Source: Iningainema tapete BLCC-T55
Lineage (GTDB): Bacteria > Cyanobacteriota > Cyanobacteriia > Cyanobacteriales > Nostocaceae
DNA: 64,000 nt
NCBI RefSeq assembly: GCF_014698965.1
Contig: NZ_JACXAE010000098.1
Location: 62,001 to 126,000 of the forward strand
Direction of reading: 5' to 3'
The notes below the pieces were generated by a model that had not been told where the DNA came from, searched no databases, and was given only the letters and a program-made list of their open reading frames with translations. The position numbers and the translations under genes were made by a program. Positions 43,442 through 50,992 of this stretch are shown here, in pieces. Each line of letters starts with the position of its first letter. The stretch's first letter is position 1.

Positions 43442-44377
43442 ATGGCGGACATTTTAATAGTTGAGGATGAACGGGTGGCTGCATGGAATATTCAAGCTGC
43501 CTTAGAAAGGTTTGGGTATCAAGTTGTAGGCAATGTTGCGTCGGGTGAAAAGGCAGTTGGTCTTGCGGAAATACTCAAACCGGATCTAGTATTGATGGAC
43601 ATTCGGTTACCGGGTGAGATTGATGGTATTGAAGCTGCCAAAAGAATCCGCAATCAGTTCTATATTCCGGTTGTCTACCTAACTGCTTACGCTGATGACC
43701 AGACTTTAGAACGGGCGATCGCCACCGATCCCTACGGCTATCTAATCAAACCATTTAAACGCATTGAACTCCACACCATAATTACCACAGCTTTGCGTCG
43801 CTGTCAACTAGAAAAACAGCAGACGGAACTCTATCAAAAACTACAACAGGCAAACCAGCAACTAGAGTACCTTGCCAGGATTGATGGACTTACCCAACTT
43901 GGCAACCGTCGCCGTTTCGATGAATATATCGAGCAACAGTGGAAACAATTAGCACGGGAGCAAAAACCCCTATCGTTAATTTTATGCGATCTTGATTATT
44001 TCAAAGGCTATAACGATACTTACGGACACTTAGCTGGAGATGAGTGTTTAGTACAGATTGCGGCGGCAATCAACAGTGCCGTTAAACGCTCAGCAGATTT
44101 AGTAGCGCGTTACGGCGGTGAAGAATTTGCCGTAATTTTGCCTAACACTGATGAAACAGGGGCGGTGCAAGTGGCGACTGCTATTCAAAATCAGGTACGC
44201 CAGCTGCAGCTAGAACACAGTAGCTCTAATGTGGGATATGTGACTGTTAGTATGGGTATTGCCACTACTATTCCCAGTCACAACAGTTTGCCCCAAGCCT
44301 TAATTGCATCAGCCGATGGGGCGCTTTATCGAGCAAAGCAGCAGGGGCGTGATAGTTTTTGTCACACCCACGTTTAG
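43442..44377 (+). CDS. response regulator with GGDEF diguanylate cyclase domain
   Basis: The 311-residue protein has a REC domain (1-125) with acidic pair DE (about 7-8), phosphoacceptor in PDLVLMDIRLPG (Asp about 52), Thr in YLTAYAD and Lys in YLIKPFKRIEL. A short coiled coil follows (about 128-145), then a GGDEF domain (about 147-311) with RIDGLTQLGNRRRFDE, ILCDLDYFKGYNDTYGHLAGDE and the active-site loop YGGEEFAVILP. It should make cyclic di-GMP when phosphorylated, as in PleD-type proteins. It is probably phosphorylated by the adjacent PAS kinase. Confidence 0.93.
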   Translation: MADILIVEDERVAAWNIQAALERFGYQVVGNVASGEKAVGLAEILKPDLVLMDIRLPGEIDGIEAAKRIRNQFYIPVVYLTAYADDQTLERAIATDPYGYLIKPFKRIELHTIITTALRRCQLEKQQTELYQKLQQANQQLEYLARIDGLTQLGNRRRFDEYIEQQWKQLAREQKPLSLILCDLDYFKGYNDTYGHLAGDECLVQIAAAINSAVKRSADLVARYGGEEFAVILPNTDETGAVQVATAIQNQVRQLQLEHSSSNVGYVTVSMGIATTIPSHNSLPQALIASADGALYRAKQQGRDSFCHTHV

Positions 44378-44396
44378 TGGGCGCGGGGAGAAAGTT

Positions 44397-44903
44397 TTAA
44401 GAATCGGTGGATACCTTTTTAGTTTCTTCACCATCTCGGATCTCAAGCAGATCTTTAGTTGATATGCCAATTATTCTGGATAGTGGCGCTAACAACTGAT
44501 CTTCAACTGGTCCTCCTGCATAAATATTGTGCAGTTCAATGGGAGATACTTTAAAAGTATCACAGAATTTAGTAAAATCTTGTTGGCTAAGGTCGAGTTC
44601 AAGCTGTCGATCCCGTAGCAAAGCAGCGATCGCTCTAGTTCCATACTTAGGACGTTCACTCATTTTGATGTATTTATTCATCAAATCTTTAACTTGAGTG
44701 GGTTCAACCGTCGTTTGTTTGATTAAGTCAGTACAAGCTGTTTTGAGTGCTTTTTTTAAAACTTCATCTTCGTTTAAAAATTTGATCACATCCTTCGCAA
44801 ATTCTTTTTTAAAAAATCCGACAATTTCACCTTGATAGTAAATTGGTAGATAAGGAACACTAGATTCCAATTGCCAATTCAACGGCGTAGTACATACTGA
44901 CAT
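44397..44903 (-). CDS. hypothetical protein with HTH-like C-terminal half
   Basis: The 168-residue soluble protein is not assigned to a family. Its N-terminal half has YLPIYYQGEIVGFFKKEFAKDVIKFLNEDEVLKKAL, and its C-terminal half a run like a Cro/XRE-type domain: LRDRQLELDLSQQDFTKF, CDTFKVSPIELHNIYAG, LAPLSRIIGISTKDLLEIRDGE. A regulatory or prey-binding role would be inference. It converges on the REC-GGDEF gene, with its stop 20 bases beyond the stop of that gene. Confidence 0.55.
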   Translation of the reverse strand: MSVCTTPLNWQLESSVPYLPIYYQGEIVGFFKKEFAKDVIKFLNEDEVLKKALKTACTDLIKQTTVEPTQVKDLMNKYIKMSERPKYGTRAIAALLRDRQLELDLSQQDFTKFCDTFKVSPIELHNIYAGGPVEDQLLAPLSRIIGISTKDLLEIRDGEETKKVSTDS

Positions 44904-45082
44904 GGCTGCACCTCACAAAATTTGATAATCTACAATGTTATAGCTCAAATTTCCTAGTGCAGTGTAATTTTTATAGCTGTTAAGTATACTTAGAAATAAA
45001 GCGTATTCTCTTGTGGCGCTCGCATCAGTAGTAACGCTGGTAGTAATGCGATCATCTGGTAAGAAATTAGAAGCCCACGCTA

Positions 45083-45874
45083 TTATGAATGTCGAATCGG
45101 AGCTAACAACGCCTCAACCCACTGTCTATCTGCTTCCGACAGTGCAGGAGGTGGGACAGGTAAGTGATAATCGATCCGTGTTGCATAGCGGGCACGCTCA
45201 TACACGCCATTAAAGATTTCCTGTAAAGATACCGAAGGCTCTGGATCGTTGAGCTTCAAAGGAACTGGGAAACTGGGTAGCTCTTGTTGCAGCATAACAC
45301 TATAGAGATCGGCTGCTGGGCGTTGATGAGAGCGACTAACCAAGATTCGATATGCGGTTTTTGATCGCATTCCCAAAATAGCCATCGGTTTATTCCCTCG
45401 CAACAAATCCAGTTCTACTAGATGGGTAGCACTGCTCAGAATTGCTCGTCGCTTCTTCTCATAAGCTATTCTACCTTCCCCAGATCGCTTGTTCTTGGGA
45501 GATAATAATTCAATTACGGTAATCACCTCATCCGTGACTATCTCTCGCACTTCCAGATACCGCTCTTTAACTGCCACAGACATGGGTACGCTAACTCGCT
45601 CAGGACGAGACTGAGTAGCTACCGAGCTATCTTCCACAAGTAGTTGTGGTGTCACATCAGATTGACCGGAGAACACAATAGCGTCTGGAATGCCAATGAG
45701 TAAGCCATCCTCACCGTCATCGTGATAAGTCCGAGTTTCAACTTCCACATAGTACTGTGGACTCAGTTGCGGTTCAATCGCATCGGCAATTGCCACCATG
45801 AGTCGGCTATGAAAGGAAGACCAAAAGGCAGGCTGCTCTAAATACGGGTCCATGCCTGGAAATGGTGAGAGCAT
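45083..45874 (-). CDS. DUF4058 family protein
   Basis: The 263-residue protein starts MLSPFPGMDPYLEQPAFWSS, the signature of DUF4058, followed by FHSRLMVAIADAIEPQLSPQYYVEVETRTY, IPDAIVFS, YLEVREIVTDEVITVIELLSPKNKRSGEGR and ADRQWVEALLA. The pattern PDAIV / VIELLSPKNK resembles a PD-(D/E)XK-like core, as in Uma2, but the activity is not known. It lies in an accessory region with remnants of Uma2- and HNH-type genes. Confidence 0.88.
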   Translation of the reverse strand: MLSPFPGMDPYLEQPAFWSSFHSRLMVAIADAIEPQLSPQYYVEVETRTYHDDGEDGLLIGIPDAIVFSGQSDVTPQLLVEDSSVATQSRPERVSVPMSVAVKERYLEVREIVTDEVITVIELLSPKNKRSGEGRIAYEKKRRAILSSATHLVELDLLRGNKPMAILGMRSKTAYRILVSRSHQRPAADLYSVMLQQELPSFPVPLKLNDPEPSVSLQEIFNGVYERARYATRIDYHLPVPPPALSEADRQWVEALLAPIRHS

Positions 45875-46053
45875 TCGTCAAGCTTCCATTACACAAGCGT
45901 TTTCTTCATATCACAATTGTACTCATATATTTTGGCAAGCGATCGCCTTGCTCCAAAATAATTTAGTATTACCTGAATTCAAGGCAGGACACTGTCGCGA
46001 AATTTAATGCACTCACATCTATAATTAATGCAGCGCGTTTGGAGTTCAAAACA

Positions 46054-46185
46054 ATGGTGCAAGAAAGACAAAAAATTAACTTGCCTAGTAGCGCTGAATT
46101 AGCTTGTTCGGATGATATTCCTGTGGATAACGAAGACCAAAATTTTCTACCTAATTTTTTATTATTTTTGCTACAGTTAAACAGT
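46054..46185 (+). pseudogene. N-terminal fragment of a Uma2 family gene
   Basis: The 44 codons from ATG 46054 (INLPSSAELACSDD, IPVDNEDQNFLPNFLLFLLQ) match the N-terminus of one class of Uma2 proteins, which normally continues with a DWFFGVDMGVY-type segment. Here homology stops after LNS, 13 bases before the next gene, and the frame runs on into unrelated sequence. It is a 5' remnant of about a quarter of the gene. Confidence 0.6.
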
Positions 46186-46198
46186 AAGCGTCGGCACT

Positions 46199-46576
46199 AT
46201 GGTTGCAACAGTTACCTTACAAATCCCAGACCGAATTTATCAACGGTTGCTCAATACAGCTCATGCCACAAAGCGTCCGCTAGAAGAAGTCATCCTTCAT
46301 GGGCTAACGGTTGGTAGTCCTCCTGAATGGGACGATGTTCCAGAAGAGTTCCAAGCTGATGTGGCTTCTTTGGATCGGTTAGATGACGATACACTGTGGG
46401 GGATTGCTCGTAGTCATAAAACAGCAGAAGAAATGCTACGCTACGACGAGTTGCTTGATCGGAATCAAAATGGAAAGTTGACAGAAAAGGAGAAATTAGA
46501 GTTAACTGCTTTGAGAAAGGAATCTGAGCGGTTTATGCTGTGTAAAGCTCAGGCTGTTGCATTACTTCATTGGTGA
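46199..46576 (+). CDS. VapB-like antitoxin of an antitoxin/HNH pair (orphan)
   Basis: The 125-residue protein has a ribbon-helix-helix-like N-terminus (MVATVTLQIPDRIYQRLLN, HATKRPLEEVILHGL) and a C-terminal helical part (EMLRYDELLDRNQNGKLTEKEKLELTALRKESERFMLCKAQAVALLHW). Genes of this form in cyanobacteria are usually followed by an HNH endonuclease gene; here only a fragment of one remains. The same two-part layout appears in the frameshifted gene at 27540-27900. Probably DNA-binding and autoregulatory if still expressed. Confidence 0.65.
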   Translation: MVATVTLQIPDRIYQRLLNTAHATKRPLEEVILHGLTVGSPPEWDDVPEEFQADVASLDRLDDDTLWGIARSHKTAEEMLRYDELLDRNQNGKLTEKEKLELTALRKESERFMLCKAQAVALLHW

Positions 46577-46607
46577 GGATATCGCGTTCCACACTCTTGA
46601 AAAGCTT

Positions 46608-46786
46608 GTGTCCATTTATATTCCAGTAAACTTACGAACTCAAATTCAGGAGGCGGATCGCCGCCGTTGCTGTTATTGCTTGACCACTCAAGAAAACAGC
46701 TCTCCGAACTTAAATGGGACGAGTCATTTAAGAAAACTCAACAACAACTCAAAGTAGCAGCCCAACGTGCTAAGCAATCTTATTAG
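46608..46786 (+). pseudogene. HNH nuclease remnant joined to another gene tail
   Basis: From GTG 46608 the frame reads VSIYIPVNLRTQIQEADRRR followed by CCYCLTTQE, the start of an HNH endonuclease that normally follows the antitoxin. The HNH core itself is missing. From about 46686 a second frame reads KQLSELKWDESFKKTQQQL and AAQRAKQSY to a stop at 46784, which looks like the tail of a different small gene. The stretch is a deletion junction between two decayed genes. Confidence 0.55.
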
Positions 46787-46821
46787 GGAGGGACTTGCTC
46801 AACCAATGGACTGCATCTTTT

Positions 46822-47745
46822 CTACGAGTCTGGCTCCCCTTCAGTGTCCTCATCTTCAATTGCAAACTCGCTAATGTAGTCCCGCACAACGCGCTCAAAA
46901 AATAGAGGAGCGGGTAAAGCAGTCCAATCGCTGTAGTGACCAAAACTGTAGCGCAGTGATTCCACTAGCAAAGCGAGGCGATCTGGATTATCCCCTGGTT
47001 GTCGCAGGGTAACAACAATTTCAAGGGGGTTTGGAGTCGGCCAGTGACCAAAAAACGGTTTTCTTGTCGTAATCTGATGAACTGCTAACCCAGCGTTGTT
47101 ATAAAGTTTATCTTTGGAACCATCAGCTTTTTCAGCAGGGGTATTTATTTGCGTCTGAGCATAACAACTTTGTCCTTCTTCGATATACAGACGACCCAAC
47201 TTACACGTTGCTTTATAGAGTTCGGGTGGCATACTGTCGTGTTGGCACACAATTTCTGTACCAGAAAGAACCCGATCGTATTGGCGAAGAATTCCTTGCG
47301 CCAACAGGACAATAGCATCTTCAGCCAAATCCAATAAGGAGCGATGTCCCGTAGGTAGCGTTAAAGGAGTTGTTTGAATTGCTCTTGACCATGTTAGATC
47401 TTGACCATTAGCTTCTGCGATCATTTGCTCTTCTATAGCAAGATCGGTAAATGTTGGCAAAACTTGAGCGATCGCAGCAAGTGTCCAGCCTTTCTTCAAC
47501 AGGAGAGTGGTTGCTAACCCCTCTAAAATCTGTCTAAATCCAAATTCTTGTCCTTTGGGTTGCGATAGGAGTTGCTTCGCTCTCCACGACCGAACGGTTC
47601 GCAGGGCTGGTGATTCCACAGACAGCCCAAGCTGCTCTATTTGGCGTTTTAGCTCTTTGGTAAGCGCCTCCGCAGTTCCCTGCCACTGACGCACGTCCTC
47701 AAAATACATCGGTTTCTGTTTTTTGACATCTAATGATGTGTACAT
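46822..47745 (-). CDS. MerR-like HTH regulator with unknown C-terminal domain
   Basis: The 307-residue protein has a MerR-type winged-helix-like segment at about 45-95 (LRTVRSWRAKQLLSQ, FGFRQILEGLATTLLLKKGWTLAAIAQVLP). The larger C-terminal part (about 125-300) has no recognised motif; it includes LDLAEDAIVLLAQGILRQYDRVL and an acidic end. Its start codon lies inside an imperfect 34-base palindrome (47724-47757), which suggests autoregulation. A divergent ORF at 47901 has been cut short, so the regulated neighbour may be lost. Confidence 0.6.
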   Translation of the reverse strand: MYTSLDVKKQKPMYFEDVRQWQGTAEALTKELKRQIEQLGLSVESPALRTVRSWRAKQLLSQPKGQEFGFRQILEGLATTLLLKKGWTLAAIAQVLPTFTDLAIEEQMIAEANGQDLTWSRAIQTTPLTLPTGHRSLLDLAEDAIVLLAQGILRQYDRVLSGTEIVCQHDSMPPELYKATCKLGRLYIEEGQSCYAQTQINTPAEKADGSKDKLYNNAGLAVHQITTRKPFFGHWPTPNPLEIVVTLRQPGDNPDRLALLVESLRYSFGHYSDWTALPAPLFFERVVRDYISEFAIEDEDTEGEPDS

Positions 47746-47757
47746 TAAATGATGTCA
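47724..47757. promoter_or_regulatory. imperfect palindrome over the regulator start codon
   Basis: TGACATCTAATGATGT and ACATTAAATGATGTCA flank a GT centre; 12 of 16 positions are complementary. The ATG of the MerR-like gene (47743-47745) lies within it, and a further TGTCAAA half-site follows. The layout fits an operator for autoregulation, though coding constraint also shapes the sequence. Confidence 0.4.
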
Positions 47758-47900
47758 AATAAAATGTCAAACGGTTTTTTAAGTTAAGATGTAAGCCGAA
47801 AGCAAGCAACAGCTTTGTTGCAACGCAACCTACTAGCGTCGTTTATGTTTAGAGCATAAAACCCTACAATGCTTTATTACTCAAGCAATTGAGGCAAGTT

Positions 47901-48023
47901 ATGACTGATAATTTCAACAAGTCAAACTCTGAACTCGAGTGGGCTGCGCTGATATTTGTTAATCAACTTGCACCGCTTCTAACGTCAAAATCCCTCTTGG
48001 TTTATTCACAACCAGCTGCATAA
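47901..48023 (+). pseudogene. truncated ORF divergent from the MerR-like gene
   Basis: ATG 47901, preceded by GAGGCAAGTT, opens MTDNFNKSNSELEWAALIFV and stops at 48023, running into the antisense strand of the aspartic-protease gene. The family is not recognised. It looks like the start of a gene whose remainder was replaced by the downstream pair. Confidence 0.35.
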
Positions 48024-48342
48024 GATCTAACCACCGGGCGCCCATCAAAGTCTCAGGCAGTTCTTCTCCTACATGAACGGGAATTATAAATTCTTTGCTA
48101 TCAACAATTACTTTCCCTTCATATAAGTCAAAATACTCCATACCTCTGGCAGTCTGCATCTCTATTTGAGGTATAATTATTGACCACTCCAAAGCTTCCA
48201 AGTCTTGAGAATTAATTGCTACCCACCCTGTTGTAAATCCTGTGTCAAACAGTGCTTCTACCGAAAACTGTTCTCTATTTGCTGCAATAAATTGAACTTC
48301 AAAAAACAACTCACCATTATCACCAAATCCGCCAGAAATCAT
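47959..48342 (-). CDS. clan AA aspartic protease (retropepsin-like)
   Basis: The 127-residue protein has the single-domain retropepsin fold: ALFDTGFTTGWVAIN holds the DTG catalytic motif (Asp about 32), and VHVGEELPETLMGARWLDLM carries the hydrophobic-hydrophobic-G region (LMGARWL) of the clan. It would need to dimerise to be active. Its ATG overlaps the stop of the upstream small gene (ATGA), so the two are translated as a pair. The substrate is unknown. This pair arrangement recurs in cyanobacteria and resembles toxin-antitoxin layouts, but no toxicity evidence exists here. Confidence 0.8.
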   Translation of the reverse strand: MISGGFGDNGELFFEVQFIAANREQFSVEALFDTGFTTGWVAINSQDLEALEWSIIIPQIEMQTARGMEYFDLYEGKVIVDSKEFIIPVHVGEELPETLMGARWLDLMQLVVNKPRGILTLEAVQVD

Positions 48343-48653
48343 ATCTTACCGCAGGCTCCAGTTTCGTTAAGGCGAAAGATAGTGAGCTTGGCATCTGGAT
48401 TGGTATACTTATTGCGAACTTGTTGTAGCAAACCTTCTAATTTCTGGTCTAGCAAGTAGTTTTCGCTGTCAGCATCAATGGAGATAAACCAGTTGTAATG
48501 TTTTTCGATCAATTGGGGACTCAAGCGCTCAAAAATAGTACGACACCGCGCACCCAGTTGATGACGTTGTACTTTGCGACGCTGCAATTCTTCGGGTGTT
48601 AGCCTAGACTGCGGTAATATCCGACTTCGACGTGGTTGGGATAGCTGAGTCAT
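48339..48653 (-). CDS. small protein paired with the aspartic protease
   Basis: The 104-residue protein is basic at the N-terminus (RRSRILPQSRLTPEELQRRK, QRHQLGARCR) and has a compact C-terminal half (HYNWFISIDADSENYLLDQ, DAKLTIFRLNETGACGKI). No family name is certain. It is coupled to the protease gene by a 4-base overlap and could be its substrate, inhibitor or partner; this is inference from context only. Confidence 0.6.
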   Translation of the reverse strand: MTQLSQPRRSRILPQSRLTPEELQRRKVQRHQLGARCRTIFERLSPQLIEKHYNWFISIDADSENYLLDQKLEGLLQQVRNKYTNPDAKLTIFRLNETGACGKI

Positions 48654-48781
48654 ACTGAATCAAAGCTGTTCGAGTTAGTATTTCAATGATAGTTTATAAA
48701 AAAATTTGGCGCTCTTTCCGAAATCCTGGGAACACTACGTGTAGTTAACTCACATGAATTCTTGCCCAAAGGGGCAAACCT

Positions 48782-50992
48782 ATGAAAAGCTCTCAAGATT
48801 CTCTTGGTGCGCGTAAACAAAATAAAATACTTCGCTTCGCAGCATCTTTCGTCACAACCTTAGCACTGGCTGGTAGTATTCATTCTGCTGGTGCAACACC
48901 TATCAAAACAGATACTGTAAAACAAATCACCTCTGTATCAGTGCAGGGAAAAGAAACACAACCGACAATTGCCCAACTAAAACCAAGCACACTTCAAAGT
49001 CAAATCATACCATTACCGTGGGGAATCGTTCCTATCTTTGTAGTAGGCGGTTTAGTCATATTTGTCCCCTTAGTATTTGGCGGATTAGTGGTAATTGGCG
49101 AACGTGAAGTTGGCGTTGTCGTGAAAAAATTTGCGATTTCCGGACGCGGATTGCCTGCAGGAAGATTAATCGCCCTCAACGGTGAAGCTGGTTTGCAAGC
49201 TGACACTCTTACTCCAGGGTGGCACTGGGGCTATTGGCCTTGGCAATACTCAGTGCGTAAAGAACAGGTAGTCGTTGTCCCCCAAGGTGAAATCGCTCTG
49301 CTTGTAGCGGCAGATGGCGCATCCAACCCCCCAGAGCGGATTCTAGGCAAAATTGTAGATTGTGATAATTTCCAAGATGCCCGTAAATTCCTTACCGCTG
49401 GTGGAGAAAAAGGTCGGCAAATGGGTTTCCTCACAGCAGGTACTTACCGTATCAACACTGCCTTATTTAAAGTAATTATGGCAGGAAACGCCAGCGCTCA
49501 CGGCATGAGTCCTGAACAATTGCGGGTGTATACTGTTGACTCTGACAAAGTTGGTATCGTCACCACTCTAGATGGTTTGCCAATCCCCGCAGGTGAAATT
49601 GCAGGTCCCATGATTAGCGGACACGACAACTTCCAAAATGGGCAAAGATTCATTGATGGTGGTGAGCGACGGGGTTTGCAAGAGCAGATTCTCCTTTCTG
49701 GTTCTTGGAACCTGAACCCTTGGTTGGTTCAAGTTGAGCAAGTGCGCATGACCGAAATTCCCATTGGCTATGTGGGCGTGGTGATTTCTTTCGTTGGTAA
49801 GGCGCATGAAGATGTCAGCGGCGCAGCCTTTACTCATGGTAATTTGGTGAACACGGGGCATAAGGGCGTGTGGGTTGAACCGTTGTATCCAGGCAAACAC
49901 CCAGTTAATACCCGTGTGATGAAGATTGAACTGGTACCAACGACTAACATAGTTTTAAATTGGTCAGGTCGTACCGAACGTCACAGTTATGATGCTAAGT
50001 TAGAGTCCTTGACTGTACGTTCTCGAGACGGGTTTGCCTTTGATTTGGAAGTGGCGCAGATTATTCATGTGGGTGCTTTGGATGCGCCGAAGGTGATTTC
50101 TCGTGTTGGTTCGATGCAGAATTTAGTAGACCATGTGTTAGAACCTACCATCGGCAACTATTTCCGCAACTCTGCTCAAGACTATACTGTACTGGATTTC
50201 CTCTGTGCCCGTAGTGAGCGACAAGCTGAAGCTTCTGGGTATATTAAGACGGCGATTCGAGCTTATGATGTGCAGGCGATTGATACTCTCATCGGTGATA
50301 TTCAACCGCCCGCAACACTAATGCAAACTCAGACAGACCGTAAAATTGCGGAGGAGCAACGTAAAACTTATGAAGTTCAGCAACTAGCGCAAACCCAACG
50401 CCAACAACTTGTCCGAGAGACGGCTTTGGCTGAGATTCAGCAAGAAATGGTGAAGTCAGAACAAGGTGTGATGATTGCTGAGTTGAAAGCGAAGGCTGAT
50501 ATTCAACAAGAAACTGTGAAGTCAGAGCAGGGTGTGAAGATTTCTGAACTGAAGGCGAGTGCTAAAGTTAAAGAAATGACAGGTGAAGCTGAATCTATCC
50601 GTTTGAGAGCGATCGCAGAAGCTGAATCCATGCGCTTAAATAAGCGTGCGGAAGCCGAAGCTATCAGCGCTACAGGTAATGCGAAAGCCGAAGCCTATCG
50701 TGCTGGTGTGGAAGCTTTGGGATCGCAAGGTTATACAGCTATGCAACTGATGCAAATTATCGGCGATCGCAATGTCCGTCTCATCCCAGATGTCCTAGTT
50801 GGCGGAAACAACGGTAGTACCAACGGTTTGGTGGATGGGCTACTTTCGATGATTCTGTGGAATCAAACTGCAAAGCCAGGTGATATTATACTACCTTTGC
50901 AGCAAAAACCTACTACTACACCACAATCAACCCCGTCTAATGGTAATCAACCTGTAGTTGTTGATTTTCCATTGGATAATAATGTTGGTTAG
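48782..50992 (+). CDS. flotillin-like SPFH/band 7 protein
   Basis: The 736-residue protein has an N-terminal signal-like segment (about 22-40), a membrane helix (about 78-106, WGIVPIFVVGGLVIFVPLVFGG), then an SPFH domain (GEREVGVVVKKF, GFAFDLEVAQIIHVGA at about 420-435), and a long coiled coil rich in Ala, Glu and Lys (about 515-640) with two tandem copies of a block like KSEQGVMIAELKA. The C-terminal part (about 655-736) has QGYTAMQLMQIIGDRNVRLIPDVLVGG, typical of flotillins, and a low-complexity tail. It should form membrane microdomain scaffolds. An unusual feature is a long insert between the membrane helix and the SPFH core. Confidence 0.88.
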   Translation: MKSSQDSLGARKQNKILRFAASFVTTLALAGSIHSAGATPIKTDTVKQITSVSVQGKETQPTIAQLKPSTLQSQIIPLPWGIVPIFVVGGLVIFVPLVFGGLVVIGEREVGVVVKKFAISGRGLPAGRLIALNGEAGLQADTLTPGWHWGYWPWQYSVRKEQVVVVPQGEIALLVAADGASNPPERILGKIVDCDNFQDARKFLTAGGEKGRQMGFLTAGTYRINTALFKVIMAGNASAHGMSPEQLRVYTVDSDKVGIVTTLDGLPIPAGEIAGPMISGHDNFQNGQRFIDGGERRGLQEQILLSGSWNLNPWLVQVEQVRMTEIPIGYVGVVISFVGKAHEDVSGAAFTHGNLVNTGHKGVWVEPLYPGKHPVNTRVMKIELVPTTNIVLNWSGRTERHSYDAKLESLTVRSRDGFAFDLEVAQIIHVGALDAPKVISRVGSMQNLVDHVLEPTIGNYFRNSAQDYTVLDFLCARSERQAEASGYIKTAIRAYDVQAIDTLIGDIQPPATLMQTQTDRKIAEEQRKTYEVQQLAQTQRQQLVRETALAEIQQEMVKSEQGVMIAELKAKADIQQETVKSEQGVKISELKASAKVKEMTGEAESIRLRAIAEAESMRLNKRAEAEAISATGNAKAEAYRAGVEALGSQGYTAMQLMQIIGDRNVRLIPDVLVGGNNGSTNGLVDGLLSMILWNQTAKPGDIILPLQQKPTTTPQSTPSNGNQPVVVDFPLDNNVG

